Assembly (NCBI RefSeq): GCF_014652095.1
Contig: NZ_BMYD01000003.1
Location: forward strand, 1-64,000
Source of the DNA: Cognatilysobacter bugurensis
Lineage (GTDB): Bacteria > Pseudomonadota > Gammaproteobacteria > Xanthomonadales > Xanthomonadaceae
DNA: 64,000 bases
Direction: 5' to 3'
Shown here: in pieces, positions 53,024-63,363 of the stretch
Numbering within the stretch: position 1 is the first letter of the stretch
Layout: each line of letters opens with the position of its first letter
Program-made: the position numbers and the translations under genes
Notes under the pieces: model-generated
What the model saw: the letters and a program-made list of their open reading frames with translations, nothing else
Told to the model about the DNA's origin: nothing
Databases searched by the model: none

Positions 53024-55738
53024 GTGGTTCTCAAACGCAATCTGCTCAGCGTCGCACTCGCTTCGGCGACATGGATGATCGCTTCGGGCGCCCAGGCGCA
53101 GGTGCAGGCCCCGCCTGCAGATCCCGTCAGCGCAGAAGCCGAAGTCGCAGCGACGACGCTCGACCGCGTCCAGGTCACCGGCATTCGCAGCGCGATCGAA
53201 AAGTCGATCGACACCAAGAAGGACGAGACCGCGATTGTCGAAGCGATCTCCGCCGAAGACCTTGGCAAGCTGCCCGATGCTTCGATCGCCGACTCGATCG
53301 CCCGTTTGCCGGGCCTGACCGCGCAGCGCTTCGGCGGCCGCCCGCAGGAAATCAACATCCGAGGTTTCTCGGGCGACTTCTCCACGACGACGCTCAACGG
53401 CCGCGAGCAGGTGAGCCTCGGCAACAACCGCGGCGTCGAGTTCGACCAGTACCCGTCCGAGCTGATCCACCAGGTCGTGGTCTACAAGACCCAAGACGCG
53501 TCGCTGATCGGCCAGGGCCTCTCAGGCACCGTGGATCTGCGCACGGTGCGCCCGCTTGAATACGGCGAGCAGGCGATTGCGGTGAACGTGCGCGGCGACA
53601 TGAACGACGCGAGCGGTGGCAAGGAATACGGCAATCGCTTCAGCATTTCCTACATCGACCAGTTCGCCGACAATACGGTCGGCCTCGCGCTCGGCTACGC
53701 GCGCTTGAACAACCCGATCCAGGAAAGCCAGTTTGAGGCGTGGGGTTACGACAACGGCGTGCTCGGCGGCGGCAAGCTGTACGAGAACGACACCGAGAAC
53801 GAGCGCGACGGCTTTGTCGGCGTGCTCGAATTCAGGCCGAGCGACATCTACACCACGCGCCTCGATGTGTTCTATTCGAAGTTCGACAAGATCCAGCGTA
53901 AGCGCGGCATGGAGTTCGGCCTCGTGTTCGGCCCGCCGGGCGCGCCGGACAGCCGCACGAACAACGCCAACGGCACCGCGGTGCAGGCGACGTTCGACGA
54001 CTTTCGTCCGGTCCTGCGCAACGACTACAACGCAGCCAAGGACGATCTGTTCTCGCTGGGCTGGAACCACGACCTCAAGCTCAGCGAAGCGTGGACGCTC
54101 AATGTCGACGTCAGCACGTCGAGCGGCACGCGCGACGAGCGTCTGCTCGAGACGTATGCCGGCTTGCCGGCGGGGACCAGTGACACCGCCGCCATCACGT
54201 TCAATCCGGACGGCTACTTCGAACTCGACACCGGCTTCAACTATGCGGATCCGAACATTCTCCGCCTGACCGACGCCGGCGACTGGGGCCAGGACGGTTA
54301 CATCAAGGACTTCGAAGTCACCGACACGATCAACTCGGTGCGTTTCGATCTGGAGCGCACGTTCGAGTCAGGCGTGTTCAGCAGCTTGGAGTTTGGTGCG
54401 AACCTCAGCGAGCGCACGAAGTCGCGCACTTCCAACGAGAACTTCCTGTGCCTGCGTGCCGACTGCACGGAGGGCGCCGAAGTCGCGATCCCGACGCAGT
54501 TCGGAACTCAGTCGGATTTCGCGTTCGCGAACCTCGGCGGCCTCTACGGCTATGACGCGCTCGCCGCGTTCAACTCCTTGTATTTCCGCCGTCCAAACGT
54601 CAACAACGGCGACATCAACCAGAAGAACTGGGAGGTCGACGAGCGCATCGTCACCGCTTACGTGCAGGGCAACCTCGACTTCGACGTCGGTGCGGTCCGC
54701 GTGCGCGGCAACGTCGGCGTGCAGGCGATCAACGTCGAGCAGAGCTCCAGCGGTGTGTCCACGTTCCAGGGCGTCACGCTCGATGAGCCGGCGACACGCG
54801 GCGCGAACTACACCGATTACCTGCCGAGCCTGAACCTCAACGTCGAACTGCCGGCCGACCAGCTCGTGCGCTTCGGCGCCGGCAAGCAGATCGCCCGCCC
54901 GCGCATGGACTTCCTGCGTGCAAACGCAGGCTTCACCATCAACACGAACCAGACCAATCAGGACACCTGTCAGGCGCTCGGCCTTGCGGCACCGTGCGTA
55001 GTGTTTGAAGGCAACGGCGGCAACCCGGAGCTGCTGCCCTACGAGGCCTACGCGTACGACCTCTCGTACGAGAAGTACTTCGCTGAAAACCGCGGCTACG
55101 CCAGCGCCGGCGTGTTCTACAAGGATTTCAGCACCTACGTGCTCGAGGTCCAGACGCCGTTCGACTTCAGCCAGCTGCCGATCCCGCCCGGCTTCACCGG
55201 CCCCCAGCCCGCATCCCCGATCGGCGCGTACACGACGCCTGTGAACCTCGATGGCGGCAAGCTGCAGGGCTACGAGCTCGCTGTGTCGCTGCCGTTCGAT
55301 ATGTTCTGGGCGCCGCTTGAAGGGTTCGGCATGCAGGCGAACTACTCGTACGTCGAGAGCGAGGTGATTCCGTTCGAGGGCGAAGACCCGATCACGTTCC
55401 CGGGCCTGTCGAAGCACATCTCGAACGCGACGGTCTATTACGAGCGCTTCGGTTTCTCGGCTCGCGTGAGCCACCGGCGCCGTTCGCGCTTCCTCGGTGA
55501 AGTGCAGGGCTTCGGCGGAGACCGCGCATTCGAGGAATTCCAGGGCGAAGGCGTCACGGACCTGCAGCTCGGTTATCAGTTCGAAGAAGGCCCGCTTGAG
55601 AACCTGTCGCTGCTGCTGCAGGTCAACAACCTCGAGAACGAGCCGTTCCGTGGCAGCTTCGACAACCGAGAGGACCGCCCCCGCAAGTACTTCGAGTACG
55701 GCCGGACCTACCTGCTCGGCCTGAACTACCGCTTCTGA
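53024..55738 (+). CDS. TonB-dependent receptor for maltodextrins
   Basis: A 904-residue outer-membrane receptor. Signal peptide ending about residue 25 (ASGAQA), a TonB box region around 40-55 (TLDRVQVTG), plug domain 45-165 (AISAEDLGKLPDASIADSIARLPGLTAQR, EINIRGF, LNGREQ; in part) and a 22-strand barrel, finishing LLGLNYRF with terminal Phe. This carbohydrate-type TBDR takes maltooligosaccharides across the outer membrane with energy from TonB-ExbBD. GTG start with GGGAG at good spacing. A strong terminator follows. Amylases on either side supply its substrate. Confidence 0.92.
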   Translation: MVLKRNLLSVALASATWMIASGAQAQVQAPPADPVSAEAEVAATTLDRVQVTGIRSAIEKSIDTKKDETAIVEAISAEDLGKLPDASIADSIARLPGLTAQRFGGRPQEINIRGFSGDFSTTTLNGREQVSLGNNRGVEFDQYPSELIHQVVVYKTQDASLIGQGLSGTVDLRTVRPLEYGEQAIAVNVRGDMNDASGGKEYGNRFSISYIDQFADNTVGLALGYARLNNPIQESQFEAWGYDNGVLGGGKLYENDTENERDGFVGVLEFRPSDIYTTRLDVFYSKFDKIQRKRGMEFGLVFGPPGAPDSRTNNANGTAVQATFDDFRPVLRNDYNAAKDDLFSLGWNHDLKLSEAWTLNVDVSTSSGTRDERLLETYAGLPAGTSDTAAITFNPDGYFELDTGFNYADPNILRLTDAGDWGQDGYIKDFEVTDTINSVRFDLERTFESGVFSSLEFGANLSERTKSRTSNENFLCLRADCTEGAEVAIPTQFGTQSDFAFANLGGLYGYDALAAFNSLYFRRPNVNNGDINQKNWEVDERIVTAYVQGNLDFDVGAVRVRGNVGVQAINVEQSSSGVSTFQGVTLDEPATRGANYTDYLPSLNLNVELPADQLVRFGAGKQIARPRMDFLRANAGFTINTNQTNQDTCQALGLAAPCVVFEGNGGNPELLPYEAYAYDLSYEKYFAENRGYASAGVFYKDFSTYVLEVQTPFDFSQLPIPPGFTGPQPASPIGAYTTPVNLDGGKLQGYELAVSLPFDMFWAPLEGFGMQANYSYVESEVIPFEGEDPITFPGLSKHISNATVYYERFGFSARVSHRRRSRFLGEVQGFGGDRAFEEFQGEGVTDLQLGYQFEEGPLENLSLLLQVNNLENEPFRGSFDNREDRPRKYFEYGRTYLLGLNYRF

Positions 55739-55768
55739 GCGCGACCGACGCCGTAAACGGCTGACCCC

Positions 55769-55812
55769 GGGGCCCCTGTCGGTTCAAGCGAACCGCGGGG
55801 GCCCTTTTTTAT
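55769..55812 (+). terminator. Rho-independent terminator after the TonB receptor
   Basis: Outer stem GGGCCCC (55770-55776) with GGGGCCC (55798-55804), inner stem CGGTTC/GAACCG (55780-55795), then T6. Strong two-part hairpin. Confidence 0.9.
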
Positions 55813-55867
55813 TGCGCGGCGGCCGGCGCCGCACGAAGATCGACGCCGGCCGCCCAGGAGCAACGCG

Positions 55868-57292
55868 ATGCGCATCGATCCGATCCAGCTTGCCGTCTTC
55901 CTCGGTCTTACGGCGCTCGTCGCGCTCGCCACCTGGTGGCGGTGCCGCCGCGAACCGCGCGGGGCGAACGAGTCCAAGGACTTCTTCCTCGCCGGCGGCA
56001 CGCTGGCCTGGCCGTTCATCGCCGGCTCGCTGCTGCTCACCAACCTCAGCGCCGAGCAGATCGTCGGCATGAACGGCGCCCAGGCGATGCTCGTGGCGTG
56101 GTGGGAGTTCGGCGCGGCCGCGGGCCTTTTGATCCTCGCCCACGTGCTCGTGCCGATGTACTACCGCTACAAATGCACGACAACGACCGAGTTGCTCGAA
56201 CGCCGCCTCGGGGACCCGGGGCTGCGCCGCGCAGTGTCGGTGCTGTTCCTGCTCGGCTACATGTTCATCCTGCTGCCGGTCGTGCTCTACACGGGCGCGG
56301 TGTTCATGAAGTCGATGTTCGGCGTGGACCTTTCGATCCTCACGATCGCCGTGCTGTTCGCGCTCGCCGGCCTGGCGTACGCCGCGTTCGGTGGCCTGCG
56401 CGCGATCGCGATCTCCGACACCTACAACGGGCTCGGCCTGCTCGTGCTCGGCATCGCGGTCACGCTGTTCGCGTTGCAGGCGGTGGGCTGGGACCTGTCC
56501 GGCGTGCCGGCCGAGCGCTGGACGCTGGTCGGCGGCAACGATTCGGATATCCCGTGGCACACCCTGCTCACCGGCATGGTGTTCATCCACGTCTTCTACT
56601 GGGGCACGAACATGGTGATCGCGCAGCGCGCGCTTGCCGCCGGCTCGGTGCGCGAGGCGCAGAAGGGCATCTACGCGGCTGCCGCGTTCAAGCTCATCAC
56701 ACCGGCGCTTGTCGTGCTGCCGGGCATCATCGCGTTCAAGCTTTACGGGGATGTCGGCGACGTCGCCTACGGGCGGCTGGTCGGCGACGTGCTGCCGGCG
56801 TGGATGTCCGGCGCGTTCGCGGCCGTCATCGCCGGCGCGGTGCTGTCGAGCTTCAACTCGTGCCTCAACTCGGCGGCCGCGTTGTACACCTGCGACATCC
56901 ACCTCGCGAAGATCAACCCGAATGCGGACGCACGCCGCATCGGGCAGATCGTCGCGCTCGTGTTCGCGGTGGTTTCGGTGGCCATGGTGCCGCTGTATCA
57001 GCATTCGCAGAGCATCATCGCGACGCTGCAGCAGCTCAACGGGCTGTACTCGATGCCCGTGCTCGCCGCGTTCGTCGTCGCGGTGCTGTTCTCAAACCTC
57101 GACCCGCGTGCGCTGCGCGGCGGGCTGCTGTTCGGCGTTGCGCTCTATGCAGTGTTCACGTTCGTCTGGAGCCCGCTGCACTACATCCACCTGATGTTCA
57201 TCACGCTCGTCGCGACGATCCTCGTGATGTGGGGCGGCAGCCGGCTGCTCGCCCCGCGCGCGCGCCCGAACGCTGCGGTGCCGGCGCGCTGA
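55868..57292 (+). CDS. SSS-family sodium/sugar symporter (SGLT-like)
   Basis: A 474-residue inner-membrane carrier with about 13 helices. GGTLAWPFIAGSLLLTNLSAEQIVGMNG, the TM1-2 signature of the sugar branch, is followed by WWEFGAAAGLLILAHVLVPMYYR, FGGLRAIAISDTYNG and VIAGAVLSSFNSCLNSAAAL (in part), the Na2-site helix. It likely takes up glucose or another hexose released by the exported amylases, alongside maltose uptake by the MFS carrier. It starts 56 bases after the receptor terminator and converges with eda, whose stop is only 22 bases from its own. Confidence 0.92.
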   Translation: MRIDPIQLAVFLGLTALVALATWWRCRREPRGANESKDFFLAGGTLAWPFIAGSLLLTNLSAEQIVGMNGAQAMLVAWWEFGAAAGLLILAHVLVPMYYRYKCTTTTELLERRLGDPGLRRAVSVLFLLGYMFILLPVVLYTGAVFMKSMFGVDLSILTIAVLFALAGLAYAAFGGLRAIAISDTYNGLGLLVLGIAVTLFALQAVGWDLSGVPAERWTLVGGNDSDIPWHTLLTGMVFIHVFYWGTNMVIAQRALAAGSVREAQKGIYAAAAFKLITPALVVLPGIIAFKLYGDVGDVAYGRLVGDVLPAWMSGAFAAVIAGAVLSSFNSCLNSAAALYTCDIHLAKINPNADARRIGQIVALVFAVVSVAMVPLYQHSQSIIATLQQLNGLYSMPVLAAFVVAVLFSNLDPRALRGGLLFGVALYAVFTFVWSPLHYIHLMFITLVATILVMWGGSRLLAPRARPNAAVPAR

Positions 57293-57314
57293 CGGATCGG
57301 TCCGGCTGCGCGGC

Positions 57315-57977
57315 TCAGCGCGCGCGCAGCCCGGCCGCTTCGCGAGCAAGCGTGCCGATGCGCGCGTAGTCGCGCGCGGTGAGCGCATCGTTCGGCACCA
57401 TCCACGAGCCGCCGACGGTGACGACATTCGGCAGCGCGAGATAGCCGGGCGCCTTCGCTGCGTCGATGCCGCCGGTCGGGCAGAACTTCGCGAGCGGGAA
57501 CGGGCCGGTGAACGACTTCAGCGCCGCGATGCCGCCGCTGGACTCGGCCGGGAAGAACTTGAAGCGCCGATGGCCGCGTTCGAGGCCGCGCATCAGCTCG
57601 CTTGCCGTCGCGATTGCCGGGATCCACGGGATCGCGCTGGAGTCGCCGGCGTCGTAGAGCGCATCCGTCGCCCCGGGCGAGATCGCGAACATGCCGCCGG
57701 CCTCGCGCACCGCGTCCAGGTGCACTGGCGTGAGCACCGTGCCCGCGCCGACGCAGGCACCGTCGACTTCGGTCGCGATGCGGCGGATCGCCTCGAGCGC
57801 GTAGTCGGTGCGCAGCGTGACCTCGAGCACCGGCAGGCCGGCCTCGACGAGCGCACGTGCAAGCGGCACCGCGTCATCGGGCGATTCGATCGCGAGCACG
57901 GGCACGATCGGCGCGCGGCTCAGGATCGCATCGACGCGCTCGGCGCGCAGTTCGGGCGTGGTCCATTGGGCAATCAT
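57315..57977 (-). CDS. eda: KDPG aldolase (2-dehydro-3-deoxy-phosphogluconate aldolase)
   Basis: A 220-residue cytoplasmic enzyme, last step of the Entner-Doudoroff pathway: KDPG to pyruvate and glyceraldehyde 3-phosphate. Schiff-base Lys in RRFKFFPAE (about 140), Glu in PVLEVTLRT (about 52), phosphate loop GAGTVLT and [22 protein letters not shown] at the end. Complete. Its start overlaps the glk stop by 4 bases, and it is the last gene of the coupled five-gene operon. Confidence 0.97.
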   Translation of the reverse strand: MIAQWTTPELRAERVDAILSRAPIVPVLAIESPDDAVPLARALVEAGLPVLEVTLRTDYALEAIRRIATEVDGACVGAGTVLTPVHLDAVREAGGMFAISPGATDALYDAGDSSAIPWIPAIATASELMRGLERGHRRFKFFPAESSGGIAALKSFTGPFPLAKFCPTGGIDAAKAPGYLALPNVVTVGGSWMVPNDALTARDYARIGTLAREAAGLRAR

Positions 57978-58969
57978 TCGGCCTCCTTCGGCAGGGCTTG
58001 GCGCAGCGCAACGGCAGCGCCGAGCAGGCCCGGGTGGGAATGGGTGATGACCTGGATCGCAACCGACTCCAGGTACGCGGCAAAGCGCCCCTTCGCGAGG
58101 AACCGCTCCCGGAACGCGCTTGAGCGCAGGAACGGCACGAAGCGCGGCACGATGCCGCCGGCGATCATGACCGTGCGCGCGCCGTGGATCAGCGCAGCGT
58201 CGCCGGCCACGCTGCCGAGCACCGCGCAGAAGCGCGCGAGTGCGCGGCGCGCAGCGACGTCGCGGCCTTCGAGCGCGAGCGCGACGACCTCCGCCGGCTC
58301 ACGCAGCGAGTCAACCTGCCCGCTTTCGGCGTGCGTCGCGTCGCGCAGCACGGCGTCGACATGCGACAGCCCCTTGCCGCACAACACGCGCTCGTTGGAT
58401 GCGCGCCCGTGGTGCGCGGTGAGCCAGCGCGCGATGCGCTGCTCCTCGTCGCCGATCGGCGCATACGTGACATGGCCGCCTTCGGTCTCCACGACCTGCC
58501 AGCCACGCGATTCCGAGCCGGTCAGCATCGCCACGCCGAGCCCGGTGCCGGGGCCGAGCACCGTGACCGGCCCGCGCAGCGGTGCGCCCGGCGGGCCGTG
58601 CAGTGCGATGCAATCGCGCGGCTGCAGCGCGGGTACGGCCCACGCGACCGCGCCGAAGTCGTTGAGCAGCAGCAGCTCATCGAGCCCGAGCGAATCGCGC
58701 AGCTCGCTGCGGCTGAAGCTCCAGGCGCGGTTCGTCAGGCGGATCTCGTCGGCATCGACCGGCGAGGCGACCGCGATCGCCGCGCGCCGCGGCTGCACGC
58801 CCACCGTGTCGAGGTAATGCCGCGCGGCGTGCTGCAGGCTCGCGTACTGCACGTTCGGCAGCGACTGCGCGTGCACGATCTCGGGCGTCGGCGCGTCCGC
58901 ATCGACGAGCGCGAACCGCGCATTGGTGCCGCCGATGTCGGCGATGAGCTCGTAGCGCGGCCCGCTCAT
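57974..58969 (-). CDS. glk: Glucokinase
   Basis: A 331-residue cytoplasmic ATP-dependent glucokinase, making glucose 6-phosphate from glucose released by the alpha-glucosidase. Motifs: [15 protein letters not shown] (phosphate 1), [12 protein letters not shown] (catalytic Asp), [13 protein letters not shown] (phosphate 2), [17 protein letters not shown] and [13 protein letters not shown] (adenosine). It is the Glk type of proteobacteria rather than a ROK protein. Its start overlaps edd (ATGA) and its stop overlaps eda. Confidence 0.96.
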   Translation of the reverse strand: MSGPRYELIADIGGTNARFALVDADAPTPEIVHAQSLPNVQYASLQHAARHYLDTVGVQPRRAAIAVASPVDADEIRLTNRAWSFSRSELRDSLGLDELLLLNDFGAVAWAVPALQPRDCIALHGPPGAPLRGPVTVLGPGTGLGVAMLTGSESRGWQVVETEGGHVTYAPIGDEEQRIARWLTAHHGRASNERVLCGKGLSHVDAVLRDATHAESGQVDSLREPAEVVALALEGRDVAARRALARFCAVLGSVAGDAALIHGARTVMIAGGIVPRFVPFLRSSAFRERFLAKGRFAAYLESVAIQVITHSHPGLLGAAVALRQALPKEAE

Positions 58970-60837
58970 GCAGTGACGCCGGCGGCGAGGGCGAGCGCCG
59001 CGTCGTGCGGGCGTGCGCTCTCCTCTGGGAACAGGCTGCATGCGCCGGCTTCGGCGTCGCCGGCCTGCGCACGCATGAGCGCGAACAGCTCGCGGCCCAT
59101 GCCGTGCGTGTAGCGCGACAGGTCGCCCGTCTCGACGGTGCGTGCATTCCATTCGGTTTCGTCGACGTGGGCCTGCATCGTGCCCGCATCCGCATCGATC
59201 TCGATGATGTCGCCCTCGCGCACGCGGCCGATCGCCCCACCGGACAGTGCCTCGGGCGTGACGTGGATCGCGGCAAGCACCTTGCCCGACGCGCCCGACA
59301 TCCGCCCGTCGGTGAGCAGCGCGACGCGCTGGCCGCGGTCCTGCATCACGCCGAGCGCCGGCGTGAGCTGGTGCAGCTCGGGCATGCCGTTCGCCTTCGG
59401 CCCCTGGCCGCGGACCACCGCGACGAAGTCGTCCGTCAGCTGGCCGGCCCGGAACGCCTCGAGCAGGGCGTCCTGTGAATCGAACACGCGCGCGGGCGCC
59501 TTGATCGCGCGGCGCTGCGACTCGACCGCCGAGATCTTCGCAACCGCACGGCCGAGGTTGCCCTGCAGCCGGCGCAGCCCGCCTTCCTGGTCGAACGCAT
59601 CCGACGCCGGCCGCAGCACGCCCGGGTCCAGCGTCTGCGCCGGCGGCTCGCGCCAGCGCAGCGTGAGATCGTCGAGGTACGGCTCCAGCGTCTGCTGGCG
59701 CAGGTCGCCGCCGTGCACGCATTGGATGTCCGGATGCAGCAGGCCGGTGTCGATGAGCTCGCGGATCACGAAGCCGACGCCGCCGGCCGCGTGGAAGTGG
59801 TTCACGTCGGCCGCGCCGTTCGGGTAGATGCGCGCGAGCAGCGGCGTCACGCGCGAAAGCTCGTCGAGATCGTCCCAGTTGATGAGCACACCTGCCGCGC
59901 GCGCCATCGCGACGAGGTGGATCGCGTGGTTCGTCGAGCCGCCGGTCGCGGCGAGCCCGACCATAGCGTTGACGATCGACTTTTCGTCCACCGTGCGCGC
60001 CATCGGCCGGTAGTCGTCGCCCAGTGCGGTGATGCGCAGCACCTGCTCGGCCGCCGCGACCGTGAGCGCATCGCGCAGCGCGGTGCCGGGGTTGATGAAC
60101 GACGTGCCCGGCATGTGCAGGCCCATCACTTCCATGAGCACCTGGTTCGAGTTCGCGGTGCCGTAGAAGGTGCACACGCCCGGGCCGTGGTAGCTGCCGG
60201 CCTCGGCATCGAGCAACTCCTCGCGCGTGGCCTGGCCGGTCGCGTAGCGCTGGCGCACGGCGGCCTTTTCCTTGTTCGGCAGGCCCGAGGTCATGGGCCC
60301 CGGCGGCACGAAGATCACCGGCAGGTGGCCGAAGCTCAGCGCGCCGATGAACAGGCCCGGCACGATCTTGTCGCACACGCCGAGCAGCAGCGCGGCGTCG
60401 TACATGTCGTGCGAGAGCGAGACGGCCGTGGCGAGCGCGATCGTGTCGCGCGAGAACAGCGACAGTTCCATGCCTGCCCGGCCCTGCGTCACGCCGTCGC
60501 ACATCGCAGGCACGCCGCCGGCGACCTGCGCCGTGCCGCCGGCCGCGCGTGCGGCCGAGCGGATCAGCGACGGGTAGGGCTCGAGCGGCTGGTGCGCCGA
60601 GAGCATGTCGTTGTATGAGGTCACGATGCCGATGTTCGGCGCCGGGCCGCCGCGCAGGCGCAGCTTGTCCTCGCCGGCCGCGGCGAAGCCGTGCGCGAGG
60701 TTGCCGCAGCTCAGCCGCGCGCGGGCCGGCGCGCCCTGGCGGGCGGCGTCCATGCGCTCGAGGTAATCGGTGCGCAGCGTTCGGCTGCGCTCGACGATGC
60801 GATCGGTGACGCGGTCGACGACGGGATGCAGGGACAT
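58966..60837 (-). CDS. edd: 6-phosphogluconate dehydratase
   Basis: A 623-residue iron-sulphur enzyme that converts 6-phosphogluconate to KDPG. Family motifs are [40 protein letters not shown] (cluster Cys), [17 protein letters not shown] (cluster Cys), [23 protein letters not shown] and [12 protein letters not shown] (each in part). Usual length. It overlaps pgl by one base at its start (TGATG) and glk by four bases at its end. Confidence 0.97.
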   Translation of the reverse strand: MSLHPVVDRVTDRIVERSRTLRTDYLERMDAARQGAPARARLSCGNLAHGFAAAGEDKLRLRGGPAPNIGIVTSYNDMLSAHQPLEPYPSLIRSAARAAGGTAQVAGGVPAMCDGVTQGRAGMELSLFSRDTIALATAVSLSHDMYDAALLLGVCDKIVPGLFIGALSFGHLPVIFVPPGPMTSGLPNKEKAAVRQRYATGQATREELLDAEAGSYHGPGVCTFYGTANSNQVLMEVMGLHMPGTSFINPGTALRDALTVAAAEQVLRITALGDDYRPMARTVDEKSIVNAMVGLAATGGSTNHAIHLVAMARAAGVLINWDDLDELSRVTPLLARIYPNGAADVNHFHAAGGVGFVIRELIDTGLLHPDIQCVHGGDLRQQTLEPYLDDLTLRWREPPAQTLDPGVLRPASDAFDQEGGLRRLQGNLGRAVAKISAVESQRRAIKAPARVFDSQDALLEAFRAGQLTDDFVAVVRGQGPKANGMPELHQLTPALGVMQDRGQRVALLTDGRMSGASGKVLAAIHVTPEALSGGAIGRVREGDIIEIDADAGTMQAHVDETEWNARTVETGDLSRYTHGMGRELFALMRAQAGDAEAGACSLFPEESARPHDAALALAAGVTA

Positions 60838-61571
60838 CAGGGGCTCCAGTGCAGGTGCACGCGCGTGTCCGGTGCGGCGCGGCCCACGATTGCGATCGGG
60901 TGCGCGGTCACGTCATTCGACGCGAGCGCGCGTTCGAGTACGCCGCGCTTGTCGGCGCCGGTGAGCGCGACGTGGATCTCGTGCGCGCGCAGCAGGCGCG
61001 AGGCGGTCAGCGTGATGCGCGGGAATGGCGCTTCGGGCGGCAGCGGCATCGGGTCGACGCGAATCGCCTCAAGCGTGTTACGGGGATCGAGCGCCCCGGC
61101 GAGCTGCGGCGCCCCGGGGAACAGGGACGCAGTGTGGGCGTCGCCGCCCATTCCAAGCACGACCGCATCGAACGGCTGTGCGCGGGAGTTCAGCTCGCGC
61201 TGGGCGAGCAGTTCAGATGCGTCCGGTTCGCCGTCACTTGGCCGCGTGAGCGGCAGCACGCTCAAGCCCGGCGAGTCTACAAACTGCGCCATCAGCGCGC
61301 GCGTGTTGCACGCCGGGTGATCGAACGGCACGCAGCGCTCGTCCGTGGCAACCGCGACCACGCGGCCCCAGTCGATGCCCGGCGCCCGCGTGAGGCGCGC
61401 ATATGCGGGCAGCGGCGTGCGACCGCCTGCGAGCGCGATCCACGCCATCGAGCGTGCGCCGATCGCGTCGGAGCAGACGCATGCGAGCGCGTCGGCAAGA
61501 CCGACCGCAAGCGCGTCGGCATCGGCGTATTCGTGCCAGGTCGGCACTGCAGTGTTAGTCGAGCCAGGCAT
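60837..61571 (-). CDS. pgl: 6-phosphogluconolactonase
   Basis: A 244-residue enzyme hydrolysing 6-phosphogluconolactone. Motifs of the NagB-like family: [37 protein letters not shown] and [19 protein letters not shown]. The ATG at 61571 overlaps the end of zwf by 17 bases, typical for this pair; the frame stays open inside zwf but that part has no domain character. Confidence 0.95.
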   Translation of the reverse strand: MPGSTNTAVPTWHEYADADALAVGLADALACVCSDAIGARSMAWIALAGGRTPLPAYARLTRAPGIDWGRVVAVATDERCVPFDHPACNTRALMAQFVDSPGLSVLPLTRPSDGEPDASELLAQRELNSRAQPFDAVVLGMGGDAHTASLFPGAPQLAGALDPRNTLEAIRVDPMPLPPEAPFPRITLTASRLLRAHEIHVALTGADKRGVLERALASNDVTAHPIAIVGRAAPDTRVHLHWSP

Positions 61572-63021
61572 GGCCGTGCTTCTCCGTGAGCGTGTGGGCG
61601 CTGGCCGGGCCCGCCGTGCCGGCCGGATAGGGTTTCGGCACGAGACCTGCGCGGCGCCAGCCGTCCTGGATCGCGTCGACCCACTGCCACGCGGCCTCGG
61701 TTTCGTCGCGACGTACGAACAGCGTGCCGTTGTTCTCGATCGCATCCAGATACAGCCGCTCGTACGCGAGCCGCCGCCGGTGCGCGGCGAACTCCTCCTG
61801 CATGTCCATGTCCAGCGCGACCTGCGTGAGCTGCAGGCCGTGGCGATCGAGGCCCGGCGTCTTGTTCATGAGCCGCAGCTCGATGTGCTCCTCGGGCTGC
61901 AGGCGGATCACGAGTGCATTGGGTGCGAGCGGCGACGCGCCGGTATCGAAGATCGAATGCGGCACCGAGCGGAACTGCAGCACGATCTCGGTGCGCCGCT
62001 GCGGCATGCGCTTGCCGGTGCGCAGGTAGAACGGCACGCCGCGCCAGCGCCAATTGTCGATGTGCGCACGCAGCGCCACGAACGTCTCCGTCGTGCTCGC
62101 GCGGCCGAGCTCCTCGAGATACCCCGGCACCGCCTTACCCGCCACGGCGCCCGCGGTGTACTGCCCGGTCACCGTGTGCTGCGCCACATCGTCGCGGCCG
62201 ATTGCACGCAGCGAGCGCAGCACCTTGATCTTCTCGTTGCGCACCGCGGTGGGCTCGAAGTGCGTCGGCGGCTCCATCGCGACCAGGCACAGCAGCTGCA
62301 ACAGGTGGTTCTGCACCATGTCGCGCATCGCGCCGGATTCGTCGTAGTAATCGCCGCGGCCTTCGACGCCGACGGTTTCGGCCACGGTGATCTGCACCTG
62401 CTCGATGTGCCGCGTGTTCCACAGCGGCTCGAACATCGCATTGCCGAATCGCAGTGCGAGCAGGTTCTGCACGCCTTCCTTGCCGAGGTAGTGGTCGACG
62501 CGGAAGATCCGCTCCTCGTCGAACACGCGGCCCACGCCGTCGTTGATTGCGACCGCGCTCGCCAAGTCGCGTCCGATCGGCTTTTCAAGCATCACTCGCG
62601 TGCCCGGTCCTGCGAGCCCGCGTTCGCCGAGCGCGGCACACGTCGGCGCGTAGAAGCGCGGCGCGGTGCTCAGGTGGTAGACCGTGTCGCGCTCGTCGCG
62701 CAGCGCGTGCAGACGCTCGCCGAGCGCATCGAGCGACGTGCCGTCGTCGAGCGAGGCCGGCTGGTAGTGCACGCGTGCGAGCAGCCGCGCCATGCAGTCC
62801 TCGCTCCGCTCGCCATCGGGCACGAAGCGCTCGATCGCATCGGCGACGAACTGCCGGAAGCCTGCATCGTCGTGCTCGCTGCGCGCGGTGCCGAGAATGC
62901 GCATTCCTTCGGGCAGCAGGCCTTCGCGGTCGAGGCTGTAGAGCGACGGCAGCAGCATCCGCTGCGAAAGGTCGCCAGTGGCGCCGAAGATGGTGAACAA
63001 CGAAGCGGGCTGGCGGGTCAT
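61555..63021 (-). CDS. zwf: Glucose-6-phosphate dehydrogenase
   Basis: A 488-residue enzyme oxidising glucose 6-phosphate with NADP. N-terminal coenzyme motif FTIFGATGDLSQRMLLPSLY, the active-site signature RIFRVDHYLGKEGVQNLLAL (in part), MVQNHLLQLLCLVAMEPP and TGKRMPQRRTEIVLQFR. First gene of the operon zwf-pgl-edd-glk-eda, all with overlapping ends, so expression is tightly coupled. A LacI/HexR-like box lies 54 bases upstream. Confidence 0.97.
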   Translation of the reverse strand: MTRQPASLFTIFGATGDLSQRMLLPSLYSLDREGLLPEGMRILGTARSEHDDAGFRQFVADAIERFVPDGERSEDCMARLLARVHYQPASLDDGTSLDALGERLHALRDERDTVYHLSTAPRFYAPTCAALGERGLAGPGTRVMLEKPIGRDLASAVAINDGVGRVFDEERIFRVDHYLGKEGVQNLLALRFGNAMFEPLWNTRHIEQVQITVAETVGVEGRGDYYDESGAMRDMVQNHLLQLLCLVAMEPPTHFEPTAVRNEKIKVLRSLRAIGRDDVAQHTVTGQYTAGAVAGKAVPGYLEELGRASTTETFVALRAHIDNWRWRGVPFYLRTGKRMPQRRTEIVLQFRSVPHSIFDTGASPLAPNALVIRLQPEEHIELRLMNKTPGLDRHGLQLTQVALDMDMQEEFAAHRRRLAYERLYLDAIENNGTLFVRRDETEAAWQWVDAIQDGWRRAGLVPKPYPAGTAGPASAHTLTEKHGHAWLD

Positions 63022-63074
63022 GGAGGCTCCGGAGCAATCGCCTCAGCTTAGCCAACCACCCCATTAAGCGTCAG

Positions 63075-63088
63075 TGCAAACGATTACA
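63075..63088. promoter_or_regulatory. Operator-like box upstream of zwf
   Basis: TGCAAACGATTACA shares the half-site TGCAAACG with the operator at 52875. Read on the minus strand it is TGTAATCGTTTGCA, whose TGTAAT half resembles HexR sites, the usual regulator of zwf/edd in gammaproteobacteria. Either reading is possible. Confidence 0.45.
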
Positions 63089-63104
63089 CGGGCGGCGCCC
63101 ATCA

Positions 63105-63121
63105 ATGTCCTGATCGGACAT
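63105..63121. promoter_or_regulatory. 17-bp palindrome upstream of zwf
   Basis: ATGTCC, spacer TGATC, GGACAT. The size and 5-base spacer fit a dimeric regulator. No family assigned. Confidence 0.4.
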
Positions 63122-63363
63122 GGCGTCCGCCGCGCGTCTGCCCAGTACGGACGCGAAACAGACGCATGCTGTCTGGCACTACACACCCACGGCTCGGTGC
63201 CCCAGTTCCGCATCCAGGCGGGACCGTCCTCGACTGCGTCCGGCGCAGAGCCCGCCGCCCTGCCCGGCTCGGCCGACACGACGTAAGTGGTGCGCTCCTT
63301 GCCTTGTGGCCGCGCCGGCACCCACGGCACACTGGCGCCGGGGAACTATCAGGACGTTGGATC

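Larger units (their letters stand above)
63022..63363. other. 342-bp divergent control region of zwf and the secreted protein gene
   Basis: No supported gene. It holds the box at 63075-63088 and the palindrome at 63105-63121. Downstream of these, on the plus strand, there is no clear -10/-35; AGGA about 17 bases before the GTG at 63364 may be a weak ribosome-binding site. Confidence 0.5.

Noticed and set aside
57974-60502. An 842-codon frame joining glucokinase to upstream sequence
   Set aside because: The part above 58969 lies within edd in another frame and is low-complexity Arg/Ala; the real glucokinase starts at 58969 with an ATGA overlap.
63074-63330. Small open frames on both strands in the zwf upstream region
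   Set aside because: Neither has a ribosome-binding site or protein-like composition, and they overlap probable regulatory sites.
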